DNA of 64,000 nucleotides, from contig NZ_JBMWAN010000001.1 in NCBI RefSeq assembly GCF_049546785.1, positions 124,001 to 188,000 on the forward strand. The letters are read 5' to 3'. Below, piece after piece: positions 34,587-43,361 of the stretch (positions are counted from its first letter, which is position 1; each line of letters starts with the position of its first letter). The notes under the pieces were generated by a model that did no database searches, was not told where the DNA came from, and saw only the letters and a program-made list of their open reading frames with translations. Source of the stretch: Nitrospira_D sp035465795 (GTDB lineage: Bacteria > Nitrospirota > Nitrospiria > Nitrospirales > Nitrospiraceae). The position numbers were made by a program, and so were the translations under genes.

Positions 34587-35425
34587 GATTGCACCTCACG
34601 GAGAACGTACCTGCCCGCCTGATCCTTCCTGACATGACCCGCCTGAATCAGCGGGTCATGCTCGAAGAGCAGCAGCCAGTTCTCTTCGCAGGCCCGGTCC
34701 AGGATCCATCGTTTTGTCTCGAGCGTCTGAATGGGCTGCAGGTCGTAACCCATGATGTAGGGAAGAGGGAGATGCGACACGGTCGGGATCAGATCGCCGA
34801 GAAAGAAGGCCACCTGCCCTTCCGATTCGATCCTGACCCCCTGGTGGCAGCGCGTGTGGCCGGCAGTGACGATGGCGGTGATACCGTGGAGTAATTCCGT
34901 GTCGCCCCGCAGGAGTTCCCACTGATTGCGATGGGCGATCGGCGCGAAGTTGTCCCGCCGGTAGCTGGCTTTGGTCCGTTCATTGGCCCCGGCGGCATCC
35001 TCGAATTCACCCTGTTGCGTCACATACCGGGCCTTCGGAAAGGTGGGGCTGATCGTCTCGTCTGCCTCCCTCATGGTATTTCCGCCCGCATGGTCAAAGT
35101 GCAGATGGGTGTTAATGACCATGTGGATGTCTTCTCGACCGAGACCCAGTCGCTTCAAGGAGTCCAGCAGGGTTGGGGTCCGGTCGACGGCAAACATGTG
35201 GTGAAACTTGTCGTCTTCCTTCGAACCCAACCCCGTGTCCACCAGAATGTTCTTCCCCTGCGCCCGGATCAGCAGACAGGTGAGGCTCAGCGGGACGCGG
35301 TTCAGCTCGTCGGCGGCACAGCATTTCTCCCACAGCACTTTGGGGACGACCCCGAACATGGCGCCGCCGTCGAGCCTGAACCGGCCGTCGGTCACGGGAT
35401 AGATTTCAAAAGATCCCAGTTTCAT
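34577..35425 (-). CDS. MBL-fold metallo-hydrolase
   Basis: A 282-residue metallo-beta-lactamase-fold hydrolase with INTHLHFDHAGG, TAGHTRCHQG and FLGDLIPT metal-ligand motifs. It belongs with lactonase/glyoxalase-like MBL proteins of unknown substrate. Its position between the two subunits of the B12 mutase, with overlap to the small-subunit gene, suggests thioester or lactone hydrolysis linked to acyl-CoA metabolism, but this is inference from position. Confidence 0.85.
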   Translation of the reverse strand: MKLGSFEIYPVTDGRFRLDGGAMFGVVPKVLWEKCCAADELNRVPLSLTCLLIRAQGKNILVDTGLGSKEDDKFHHMFAVDRTPTLLDSLKRLGLGREDIHMVINTHLHFDHAGGNTMREADETISPTFPKARYVTQQGEFEDAAGANERTKASYRRDNFAPIAHRNQWELLRGDTELLHGITAIVTAGHTRCHQGVRIESEGQVAFFLGDLIPTVSHLPLPYIMGYDLQPIQTLETKRWILDRACEENWLLLFEHDPLIQAGHVRKDQAGRYVLREVQSWQ

Positions 35426-35456
35426 GGCTTCCTTTCGGAAGGGGCGGGTGGCGTGA

Positions 35457-35519
35457 GGCTAGAGGCAGAAGGGAAAGAATCAGTTCCTACTTCGAGCCCC
35501 TAGCCCTTTGCCTCTAGCC
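35457..35519. repeat. Inverted repeat between mutase large-subunit and MBL genes
   Basis: GGCTAGAGGCAGAAGGG and CCCTTTGCCTCTAGCC form a stem of about 16 pairs with one mismatch around a 30-base loop. Similar GCTAGAGGC/GCCTCT text occurs near 38200. It may be a REP-like element or an RNA-stability hairpin inside the operon. Confidence 0.55.
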
Positions 35520-35540
35520 AGTCCCGCGCCAGCGCGGGCG

Positions 35541-37136
35541 TTATAACACCACCGGCTCCCTGTATGGCCCAAAGACCTCTTTCAACGCTGAGCAAATCTC
35601 ACCCAGTGTCGCCTTGGCTTTCACCGCCTCAATCAGAGCGGGCATGACGTTCTCGCCGCAGGAGGCGGCTTCCTGCAATTCCTCCACGGCGCCGGCCATT
35701 TTGAAGGGATCGCGCGATTTGCGGAGATCCGAAAGGCGCGCCACCTGTTCGCTCTCCACTTCAGGCCCGACCTTGAGAATCGGGATCGGGCGTTCCTCCC
35801 GCTCCACATAGTCATTGATCCCGACGACAATCCGCTCCTTCCCTTCCACTTCGCGCTGATACCGCTGCGAGGCATCGAGGATTTCCCGCTGTGGAAACCC
35901 CTGTTCGATCGCCTTCACCATGCCGCCTCTGTCATCCAGCTTCCGGAAGTAGTCGAGCGCCCCTTCCTCCAGGCGATTCGTCAAGGCTTCGAGATAGTAT
36001 GACCCGCCGAGGGGATCCACGGTGTTGGTCACTTCGCTCTCTTGGGCGATGAGCTGCTGAGTACGCAATGCGAGCTTCACGGCCTCTTCAGACGGCAAGG
36101 CCAGCGTTTCGTCCATGGAATTGGTATGGAGGGATTGCGTGCCGCCCAGCACTGCGGCGAGCGCCTGCATCGTGGTGCGGACCACGTTGTTCATCGGCTG
36201 CTGCGCGGTCAATGAACAGCCGGCTGTCTGAGCATGACAGCGGAGCTGGAGGGAGCGTGGGTCTCGGGGGGCATAGCGGCGCGCCATTTCGCGGGCCCAG
36301 AGCCGGCGGGCAGCCCGGAACTTGGCGATCTCTTCAAAGAAGTCGTTGTGGACGTTGAAAAAGAACGAGAGCTGCGGGGCGAAACTGTCTACGGGGAGGC
36401 CGGCTCTGACTGCTGCATCGACATAGGTCACACCGTCGTACAGCGTGAAGGCCAATTCCTGGACGGCCGTCGAGCCGGCTTCTCTGATGTGGTATCCGCT
36501 GATGCTAAGCGGGTGCCATTTGGGAACCTGCCTGGCGCAGAAGGCGATGGTGTCGGTGATGAGGCGCAGCGAGGGCTCCGGCGGAAACAGCCATTCTTTT
36601 TGCGCGATGTACTCCTTCAGAATGTCGTTCTGCAATGTGCCGCCCAGGCTCCCGACGGAGAAGCCGCGCTTCTCCGCGACCGCCAGGTACATGGCGAACA
36701 GCACTGCGGCCGGTCCGTTGATCGTCATCGACGTCGTGACCTGGTCGAGCGGAATGCCGTCGAACAGCCGTTCCATGTCGGCCAAGGACGAGATCGCCAC
36801 GCCGCAATGGCCCACCTCGCCATGAGCCCGGACGTCATCCGCGTCAATTCCCATCAACGTCGGCATGTCGAACGCGACACTCAGGCCGGTCTGTCCATGC
36901 CGGAGGAGGTATGTGAAGCGGCGATTGGTATCCTCGGCAGACCCGAATCCGGCGAATTGGCGCATGGTCCAAAGACGGCTCCGATACATGGTGGGATACA
37001 CGCCGCGGGTGTAGGGAAATTTGCCCGGCATGCCGAGATCGTGCTCGGGCGACCAGCCCTTCAGATCGTCGCGCGAGTAGACGCGATTGATGTCGAGCCC
37101 CGAGAGAGAGGTGAACCGAGGTTTGCGTTCATCCAT
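35541..37136 (-). CDS. icmA: B12 acyl-CoA mutase large subunit, isobutyryl-CoA mutase signature
   Basis: A 531-residue TIM-barrel large subunit of the methylmalonyl-CoA mutase family (GLSVAFDMPTLMG, SISGYHIREAGSTAVQEL). Two residues decide the substrate: methylmalonyl-CoA mutase uses Tyr89 and Arg207 (Propionibacterium numbering), and isobutyryl-CoA mutase has Phe and Gln. Here they are Phe61 (TMRQFAGFG) and Gln179 (ILKEYIAQKEW), 118 residues apart as in the reference; the catalytic His is His216. It therefore probably interconverts isobutyryl-CoA and butyryl-CoA. The separate B12 subunit (34185) and MeaB (31572) complete the system. Confidence 0.88.
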   Translation of the reverse strand: MDERKPRFTSLSGLDINRVYSRDDLKGWSPEHDLGMPGKFPYTRGVYPTMYRSRLWTMRQFAGFGSAEDTNRRFTYLLRHGQTGLSVAFDMPTLMGIDADDVRAHGEVGHCGVAISSLADMERLFDGIPLDQVTTSMTINGPAAVLFAMYLAVAEKRGFSVGSLGGTLQNDILKEYIAQKEWLFPPEPSLRLITDTIAFCARQVPKWHPLSISGYHIREAGSTAVQELAFTLYDGVTYVDAAVRAGLPVDSFAPQLSFFFNVHNDFFEEIAKFRAARRLWAREMARRYAPRDPRSLQLRCHAQTAGCSLTAQQPMNNVVRTTMQALAAVLGGTQSLHTNSMDETLALPSEEAVKLALRTQQLIAQESEVTNTVDPLGGSYYLEALTNRLEEGALDYFRKLDDRGGMVKAIEQGFPQREILDASQRYQREVEGKERIVVGINDYVEREERPIPILKVGPEVESEQVARLSDLRKSRDPFKMAGAVEELQEAASCGENVMPALIEAVKAKATLGEICSALKEVFGPYREPVVL

Positions 37137-37181
37137 GATGCTTCGCCTCCTGGATCACCGTCAACCATCAGCCATGAATCC

Positions 37182-38084
37182 TTATCCGCTGCTCGGTGAT
37201 GACGGATAACCGCTGGACACCGCAGCTTCATACAGATGGAACCCATGGCCGGTTTTCCGCCCCAGCCACCCGGCTTCGACATAACGGCGGAGCAGGGGGC
37301 AGGGGCGAAACTTCGGATCGCCCAGGTCCTGGTAGAGGACCTCGCAGATGGCGAGCACGGTGTCCAGCCCGATCCGGTCGGCGAGCGCCAGCGGCCCCAC
37401 CGGATGATTCGCCCCCGTCGTCATGGCCAGATCAATGTCTTCGGCTGTCGCGACCCCTTCTTCCAACGCAAAGATTGCTTCGTTGATCATGGGAATCAGG
37501 ACCCGGTTCACAATGAATCCCGGCACGTCCTTGGCCACGACGGGCGTCTTGCCCAGGCGCTTCGCCAGCTCAAGTGCCAGATTCAACGTGCGTTCGGATG
37601 TTTCGAGGCCGTGGACAACCTCTATGAGTCGCATGACGGGGGCAGGATTCATGAAATGCAGGCCGACCACTCGATCGGGTCTGCCGGAGGCAGCCCCCAG
37701 CTTGGTGATCGAAATCGACGACGTATTGCTGGCGAGAACCGTGTGCGGCCGGCAGACCCGGTTCAGTTCGGCAAAGAGTTCCTGTTTCAGGGCGAGATCT
37801 TCCGGAATCGCCTCGATGACGAGTTGAACCTCGCGCAATCGCTCGAGCTGCACCATCGGACGGATGAGCGCCAGTACCTCCCCCGCTTGATGGTCGGTGA
37901 GGCTGCCCCGTTCCACGGCTCGTTCCAGGCCGGCTTGAATCTTGGAGAGGGCCTCCGTTAAGGGAGGTTCAGCGACATCGACCAGCAAGACGCGATAACC
38001 GGCCGTGGCACAAACCTGGCTGATGCCGCGGCCCATCTGGCCGGCGCCGACGATCCCGATCGTCTTAATGTCGTCGAGTGTCAT
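37182..38084 (-). CDS. 3-hydroxybutyryl-CoA dehydrogenase
   Basis: A 300-residue HAD: the NAD-binding start IGIVGAGQMGRGISQVCA, IEAIPEDLALKQELF, NTSSISITKL with the catalytic region, GLHFMNPAPVMRLIEVV with the catalytic His, and a C-terminal dimerisation domain with VPGFIVNRVLIPMINEA. It oxidises (S)-3-hydroxyacyl-CoA, probably 3-hydroxybutyryl-CoA, to the 3-keto form. With the thiolase upstream and the hydratase downstream it forms a short-chain beta-oxidation set. Confidence 0.92.
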   Translation of the reverse strand: MTLDDIKTIGIVGAGQMGRGISQVCATAGYRVLLVDVAEPPLTEALSKIQAGLERAVERGSLTDHQAGEVLALIRPMVQLERLREVQLVIEAIPEDLALKQELFAELNRVCRPHTVLASNTSSISITKLGAASGRPDRVVGLHFMNPAPVMRLIEVVHGLETSERTLNLALELAKRLGKTPVVAKDVPGFIVNRVLIPMINEAIFALEEGVATAEDIDLAMTTGANHPVGPLALADRIGLDTVLAICEVLYQDLGDPKFRPCPLLRRYVEAGWLGRKTGHGFHLYEAAVSSGYPSSPSSG

Positions 38085-38216
38085 AAGTGCCTCGGGCGAG
38101 AGGTGCGCGGCGATGGGCGATGGGTCAGAAACGCCCTACGCTGAAACGCAGAAGGTCTCGCCCCTCGCTCAGAATTGTTCATTCCGATCCTACCCCTGGC
38201 CTCTTGCCCACAGCCG

Positions 38217-39404
38217 CTAGCCTCTCTCCACTATGATTGCCAGCGCTTCTCCGCCCCCGATACAGAGGCCGGCCAACCCCCGCCTCGCACCGCGAGCCTC
38301 CATCGTATGCAGGAGGGTCGTCAGAATCCTTGCGCCGGTCGCGCCGATCGGATGGCCCAGCGCGACCGCCCCGCCGTTGACGTTGACTCTCTTGTGGTCG
38401 AGCCCTAATTCCCGGTTGATCGCGAGGGAGACTGCCGAGAAAGCCTCATTGATCTCAAACAGATCGATGTCCCCGATCGCCAGGCCGGTCTGTTTGAGCG
38501 CGAGTTTGATCGCCTCCACCGGCGCAATCGTAAACCATTCAGGCGCCAGCGCCGCTCCGGCGTAGCCGACGAGACGCGCCATCGGTGCGAGCCCGAGACG
38601 CGCGGCTTCCTCTTCGGCCATCACAACCAACGCTGCGGCTCCATCGTTACAAGAGGGAGAATTGCCCACGGTGAGGACCCCGTCTTCCTGGAACACCGGC
38701 TTGAGCTCGCGCAGCTTGCGCAGATCGACCCGGTTCGGCTCCTCATCGTCCGTGACGGTCAAGGACGAGGCTTTCCGCTGCGGCACGTCAACCGGCACGA
38801 TTTCCCGCTTGAAAGCCCCACTCGCCACGGCTTCCCGGGCGCGGCGGTAACTTTCCAACGCAAAGTCGTCCAGCTCGTTCCTCGTGAGCCGGTACTTGGC
38901 TGCACAGAGTTCGCCGCCGTGGCCCATGTGGAAATTGTTATAGACGTCCCACAGACCGTCTTTGACCAGACTGTCCACCAGCTCCGCATGCCCCAGCCGA
39001 TATCCCTGCCGCGCTTTCTCCAGCAAATAGGGCGCTCGGGTCATGTTCTCCATACCGCCTGCCACCACAATCCTCGCCTCCCCGAGCGCAATCGCCTGCG
39101 CGGCCATGATCACGGTCTTCAGACTTGACCCACAGACTTTGTTGACCGTTGTCGCACCGACCGAGTGGGGGATTCCCGCTCCGATCGACGCTTGTCTGGC
39201 CGGCGCCTGCCCTAACCCGGCGCTGAGGACGCAGCCCATATACACTTCATCAACATGATCGGGTGGATGATTGATGCGCCCGAGGGCCTCAGCAATGACA
39301 ATGCTGCCCAGCTTAGTGGCAGGGACGGAGCTGAACACCCCGTTGAAGCTTCCCATCGGCGTTCGCACGGCGCTGACAATGACGGCCTGCTGTGTCCTGT
39401 TCAC
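38217..39404 (-). CDS. Acetyl-CoA C-acetyltransferase (thiolase)
   Basis: A 395-residue classical thiolase with all catalytic parts: VNKVCGSSLKTVIMAAQAI (nucleophilic Cys), NEAFSAVS, GHPIGATGARIL (His) and CIGGGEALAI (second Cys). It splits acetoacetyl-CoA into two acetyl-CoA. The start is most likely the GTG at 39404, which overlaps the E2 stop as GTGA; the open frame reaches 39419. Confidence 0.94.
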   Translation of the reverse strand: MNRTQQAVIVSAVRTPMGSFNGVFSSVPATKLGSIVIAEALGRINHPPDHVDEVYMGCVLSAGLGQAPARQASIGAGIPHSVGATTVNKVCGSSLKTVIMAAQAIALGEARIVVAGGMENMTRAPYLLEKARQGYRLGHAELVDSLVKDGLWDVYNNFHMGHGGELCAAKYRLTRNELDDFALESYRRAREAVASGAFKREIVPVDVPQRKASSLTVTDDEEPNRVDLRKLRELKPVFQEDGVLTVGNSPSCNDGAAALVVMAEEEAARLGLAPMARLVGYAGAALAPEWFTIAPVEAIKLALKQTGLAIGDIDLFEINEAFSAVSLAINRELGLDHKRVNVNGGAVALGHPIGATGARILTTLLHTMEARGARRGLAGLCIGGGEALAIIVERG

Positions 39405-40537
39405 AGGATGTGCTCCCACTGACTCTGTTCCAGATAGCCCTTGACCTTCGCCATGAACTGATCCGCCGTCGCCCCGTCGATGACCCGGTGGTCGAACGAC
39501 AGACTGAGATACCCCATCGGACGGATCGCAATCGCTTCATTGATGACCACAGCTCGCTTCTGAATTGCGCCGACGCCCAGAATGGCAACCTGCGGCTGAT
39601 GGATAATCGGTGTGCTGAACAAGCTGCCGAACCCGCCGTGGTTCGTAATCGTAAACGTTCCTCCTTGGACCTCCTCGGGGCTCAGCTTTTTGGACCTGGC
39701 TCGCTCGGCCAGATCCGCCACCTCTTTGGCAAGCTGCGTCAGTCCCTTCCGATCGGCATGTCGCACTACCGGCACCAGGAGCCCGTCCTCCAAGGCTGTG
39801 GCGATCCCGACATGAATATCTTTCTTGACGATAATGCCTTGTTCGCCCCAGGCGGAGTTGACAACCGGCACCTCTCGAATGGCGCGGGTCACAGCACGGA
39901 TGACAAAGGGCAGATAGGTGAGGTTACGGCCTTCCCGGAATTTGGCGATGCCCGCACAATCCGCCTCGAAGAAGGTCGTGACATGGGCGGACGTCTGCCT
40001 GCTCCTGACCATCCGTTCGGCGATGGTTCTCCGCATCTGGGTGAAGGGCACGATTTCTTCGCCCATTGACCGCTCACCGCTGGAAGGTGCGCCCGTAACC
40101 GGAGCGCCACTCCGAGCAATGACATCCTGTATGTCTTTCTTGGTCACCCGTCCTCCGGATCCGGTCCCTGTCACCTGCGACAAATCCACTCCATGCTTCC
40201 TGGCAAGTTCTCTGACGACAGGAGAATGATGGCCTTCGGGCGTCGGTTCAGTCGGACGGACCACCACTCCCCCTACCCGGTTGATCACTTCGGATAGAGG
40301 AGTACTCTCGATTCGTGCCAGCCGGGTTCCTACCGGTACCGTCTCGCCCTCCTGGACGATGATCTCGCTCAACGTTCCTGTGGCCGGTGAAGGAATTTCC
40401 AAGGCCACTTTTTCGGTTTCGACTTCCAAGAGGGATTGGTCCTTTTCAATCAGCCCCCCGACAGGGACAAGCCATTTCACAACGGTTCCTTCCGCGATGC
40501 TTTCTCCGAGCTGGGGCATAATGATGTCCATAGACAT
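39401..40537 (-). CDS. 2-oxoacid dehydrogenase E2 (dihydrolipoyl acyltransferase)
   Basis: The 378-residue protein has one lipoyl domain at the N-terminus (lipoyl lysine in VETEKVALEIP), a peripheral subunit-binding domain near 105-140 (SPVVRELARKHGVDL, GSGGRVTKKDI) and a C-terminal acyltransferase domain ending with LSFDHRVIDGATADQF, carrying the catalytic His. It forms the complex core with E1 alpha and E1 beta encoded next to it. The E1 sequences favour branched-chain 2-oxoacids. The E3 gene is not in this window. Confidence 0.93.
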   Translation of the reverse strand: MSMDIIMPQLGESIAEGTVVKWLVPVGGLIEKDQSLLEVETEKVALEIPSPATGTLSEIIVQEGETVPVGTRLARIESTPLSEVINRVGGVVVRPTEPTPEGHHSPVVRELARKHGVDLSQVTGTGSGGRVTKKDIQDVIARSGAPVTGAPSSGERSMGEEIVPFTQMRRTIAERMVRSRQTSAHVTTFFEADCAGIAKFREGRNLTYLPFVIRAVTRAIREVPVVNSAWGEQGIIVKKDIHVGIATALEDGLLVPVVRHADRKGLTQLAKEVADLAERARSKKLSPEEVQGGTFTITNHGGFGSLFSTPIIHQPQVAILGVGAIQKRAVVINEAIAIRPMGYLSLSFDHRVIDGATADQFMAKVKGYLEQSQWEHIL

Positions 40538-40545
40538 GCGGCCTC

Positions 40546-41544
40546 TTAGTACGCTGCCAACTTCCTCGCTGCCGAGATAATATCGCTCGTCTTCGGAAGA
40601 AAATACTCTTCCAAGGGCGTGCTGAAGGGCACCGGTGTATCAGGCGGGGCAATGCGGATGATCGGACCGTCCAGGCAATGGAAACAGTCTTCTGCCAGCA
40701 GCGCGGCAATCTCCGCTCCGATCCCGCCCGTCTTGTTATCCTCGTGCAGCATGATGGCCTTACTGGTTTTGCGCACCGACGCGTAGATCGTGTCTTTGTC
40801 GAGCGGAATCAACGTGCGCAGATCCACCACTTCCATCTCAATGCCGTCTTTCGCCAGCACCTGGGCTGCTTGCAGCGCCAGATGCACCATCGCACCGTAG
40901 GTGATGATCGAGAGGTCAGTGCCGGCCCGTTTCACCTCGGCCTTCCCGATGGGAACGATGAAGTCTTCCTGCGGCAGCGTGGCTTTAATCCGCCGGTAGA
41001 GAAATTTGTGTTCGAAATAGATGACCGGGTTGGGATCGCGAATCGCGGCTTTGAGAAGGCCCTTCGCATCGTAGGGCGTGGAGGGCGCCACGAGCTTGAG
41101 CCCCGGTGAGTGGAAGAACCAGCCTTCCGGACATTCGGAATGGAAGGGGCCTCCATGGATGCCGCCGCCGAAGGGAGCCCGGATGACCATCGGAACCGCC
41201 GCTCCCCACCGGTAATGATTCTTGGCCGCCACTTCAGTGATTTGGTCGAAGGCGCAGGAAATGAAATCGGCGAACTGCATTTCGACGACCGGGCGCAGAC
41301 CCATCATCGCGGCGCCGATGGCGGCTCCCACAAACCCTGATTCCGCCAAGGGTGTGTCCAGAACGCGCCACTCGCCGTACTTCTGGAGAAAGCCTTCGGT
41401 GATCTTGAAGGCGCCGCCATAGGCGCCAATATCTTCGCCCATCAGAAACACGCGCTCGTCGCGCATCATTTCCTCGTCCAGGGCTTGCGAGATCGCCTCA
41501 AGATAGGTGACTTCCTGCTTCCGCTCCACCGTTTCAGTCGTCAT
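40546..41544 (-). CDS. 2-oxoacid dehydrogenase E1 beta (branched-chain type)
   Basis: A 332-residue transketolase-like pyrimidine-binding subunit: FLMGEDIGAYGGAFKITEGF with the catalytic Glu, VLDTPLAESGFVGAAIGAAM, MQFADFISCAFDQI, HSPGLKLVAPSTPYDAKGLL and FLYRRIKA. The block order is that of branched-chain 2-oxoacid dehydrogenases. It pairs with E1 alpha to decarboxylate 2-oxoacids from valine, leucine and isoleucine. Substrate range is inferred from family resemblance. Confidence 0.9.
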   Translation of the reverse strand: MTTETVERKQEVTYLEAISQALDEEMMRDERVFLMGEDIGAYGGAFKITEGFLQKYGEWRVLDTPLAESGFVGAAIGAAMMGLRPVVEMQFADFISCAFDQITEVAAKNHYRWGAAVPMVIRAPFGGGIHGGPFHSECPEGWFFHSPGLKLVAPSTPYDAKGLLKAAIRDPNPVIYFEHKFLYRRIKATLPQEDFIVPIGKAEVKRAGTDLSIITYGAMVHLALQAAQVLAKDGIEMEVVDLRTLIPLDKDTIYASVRKTSKAIMLHEDNKTGGIGAEIAALLAEDCFHCLDGPIIRIAPPDTPVPFSTPLEEYFLPKTSDIISAARKLAAY

Positions 41545-41577
41545 AGAAGCGCTCCTTCCGAAGCGGTTGGCTATCAG

Positions 41578-42576
41578 CTAATAGCTCTCAGCTTTTTCCG
41601 CAAACACTCCCTCCAATACTTCCGGCCCTTCCGGCAGCGGGCTCTGTTCGGCAAATTCCAGGCCTGCCTCGACTTCTTTCTTCGCCCGCTCTCCGACCTC
41701 ATGGAAATAGGCCTCATCGCCGTAACCCAGCTGTGTGAGCAGTTGTTCCGCTTTGAGGATCGGATCTTTTTTCTTCCATTCCTCCAGCAACTCGCGCGGA
41801 ACATATGTGGCCGGGTCATGCTCGGAGTGACCATGCATCCGCATTGTTTTGAATTCGAGGAAGGTCGGCCCTTCGCCTGCGCGGGCTCTCGCGATCGCGC
41901 GCTTGGAGGCCAGATACACCGCCGCCACGTCGTTCCCGTCCACAATCTCGCCCGGCATTCCATAGGCCTTGGCCCGGTCGACCACGTCGTGGATCGCCAT
42001 CTGCAGACGCTGAGGTGTCGAATAGGCGTATTGGTTGTTGTTGCAAAAGAGCACGACGGGGAGCTTACGGACTGCTGCAAAGTTCATGGCTTCATGGAAA
42101 TCACCGCGGCTTGTCCCTCCGTCCCCGGTGCCGGCAATGGCAACACGGGATTCTCCCCGGATCTTGAAGGCCAGCGCCACGCCGGTCGCGACCGGCAGAT
42201 TGTCGGCCAGGTGGCTGACGAAGCCGATTACCCCCCGTTTGAGATCCCCCATGTGAACATTGCCATCCTTCCCTCTGGTGGGTCCGGTCCGTTTGCCAAG
42301 ATAATGGGCGAGAACTTCTCCGGGGGTGAACCCGCGAACGAGAAAGACCCCCATGTCGCGATGAAACGGGGCGATGACATCATCGCGCTCAAGCGCGGAG
42401 GCATAGCCCACGGAGATGGCTTCCATCCCGTGGCTGGTATAGCACCCGCCGACAATGCGTCCCTGCCGATAGAGCGCCGTAATCCGGTCCTCCAGGGCTC
42501 TGGTGAGCCGGAGGTAGTAATACATCTGAAGCAGATCGGCTCGCTTGATTTCTCTCGTCACGTCTGCCAGGTTCAT
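41578..42576 (-). CDS. 2-oxoacid dehydrogenase E1 alpha (branched-chain type)
   Basis: A 332-residue TPP-binding subunit. The TPP motif GDGGTSRGDFHEAMNFAAVR runs into PVVLFCNNNQYAYSTP; YTSHGMEAISVG and a phosphorylation-loop-like region (MRMHGHSEHDPATY) are present. GTSRGDFHE resembles branched-chain E1 alpha more than pyruvate E1 alpha. It is the first gene of the E1 alpha, E1 beta, E2 set and follows a phosphoribosyltransferase-like gene. Confidence 0.9.
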   Translation of the reverse strand: MNLADVTREIKRADLLQMYYYLRLTRALEDRITALYRQGRIVGGCYTSHGMEAISVGYASALERDDVIAPFHRDMGVFLVRGFTPGEVLAHYLGKRTGPTRGKDGNVHMGDLKRGVIGFVSHLADNLPVATGVALAFKIRGESRVAIAGTGDGGTSRGDFHEAMNFAAVRKLPVVLFCNNNQYAYSTPQRLQMAIHDVVDRAKAYGMPGEIVDGNDVAAVYLASKRAIARARAGEGPTFLEFKTMRMHGHSEHDPATYVPRELLEEWKKKDPILKAEQLLTQLGYGDEAYFHEVGERAKKEVEAGLEFAEQSPLPEGPEVLEGVFAEKAESY

Positions 42577-42606
42577 AAAGCCCTCCCGCAGAGTGGTCGA
42601 ACGGCA

Positions 42607-43359
42607 TCACAGTTCAGGCATATCTTTCCATGACAACAATGGCGTCTTCCGCTGGCACAGAGGGCAGTCCGCCGGCTCCCACTGTGGCAGGTCGAGATCC
42701 GTTGCGTAATAGAACGGATGTTGTGCGGTCAATTCATTCATCAGTGGGAATTGGCCGCTGTCACGACGCGCGAAGACCATCATCCCGGCCAGCAGCCCTC
42801 CATGGTCGGTGATGACTTTCCCGAGCTTGCTCACACAGTTTCCTCTGGTGGTGACGTCGTTAAGTGCCAGAAATCGTTCCCCTGGATTGATCGCACCGCT
42901 CGCGATATCCGTTCCGATCCGTCCGGTCTCGTCACTATAGGGAGTCAGCGTCACGCGCAATCGCATCGTGTTGTGAAGAATGTCCGCAACCCCTTCCGCG
43001 AGCAATCTGGCGGCCGACGCCGTTGCTACAATGCCGGTGATCGGCTCGCGCTGAAATGTCCGTGCGATCCAGCCGGCCATGTCCCGGGCCACCAGCTTCA
43101 TTAGCTCCGGGAAGCGGGCAATGGAATCGAACCGCAGATAGGTCGCCGTGTGGTGGCCTGACACCACTTCCACATGGGTGTCGAAGAATACCGACCGGGA
43201 GGTTCGCAGCATCTGTAGAATATCCCACTCCGTGAGTGTGGAGTGCGAGCCCTCACGAATGATCGCCTCCAGCTTGGCATCGATCGCCGGTCCCTCGTAA
43301 AACGTACGCTGCCGTTGCACGAATTCAGCTACCGCCTGCTCACCCGTGATGACACTCAT
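42607..43359 (-). CDS. Phosphoribosyltransferase-like protein (orotate PRTase related)
   Basis: A 250-residue type I PRTase fold. FLALNDVTTRGNCVSKL is the PRPP-binding loop, with ND-TT in place of the usual DD-TT, and the N-terminal region HVEVVSGHHTATYLRFD resembles PyrE. The C-terminus has CPLCQRK, a possible metal site with no match in PyrE. A nucleotide role in the middle of an amino-acid catabolic series is unexpected. ATG 43359 has AGGGGG five bases upstream; a GTG at 43365 overlaps the FAH stop. Confidence 0.65.
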   Translation of the reverse strand: MSVITGEQAVAEFVQRQRTFYEGPAIDAKLEAIIREGSHSTLTEWDILQMLRTSRSVFFDTHVEVVSGHHTATYLRFDSIARFPELMKLVARDMAGWIARTFQREPITGIVATASAARLLAEGVADILHNTMRLRVTLTPYSDETGRIGTDIASGAINPGERFLALNDVTTRGNCVSKLGKVITDHGGLLAGMMVFARRDSGQFPLMNELTAQHPFYYATDLDLPQWEPADCPLCQRKTPLLSWKDMPEL

Positions 43360-43361
43360 TG

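Noticed and set aside
35541..37136. Methylmalonyl-CoA mutase large subunit
   Set aside because: Tyr89 and Arg207 equivalents are Phe and Gln, and the methylcitrate cycle already handles propionyl-CoA.
41485..42633. 382-codon plus-strand frame
   Set aside because: Antisense of the E1 alpha gene.
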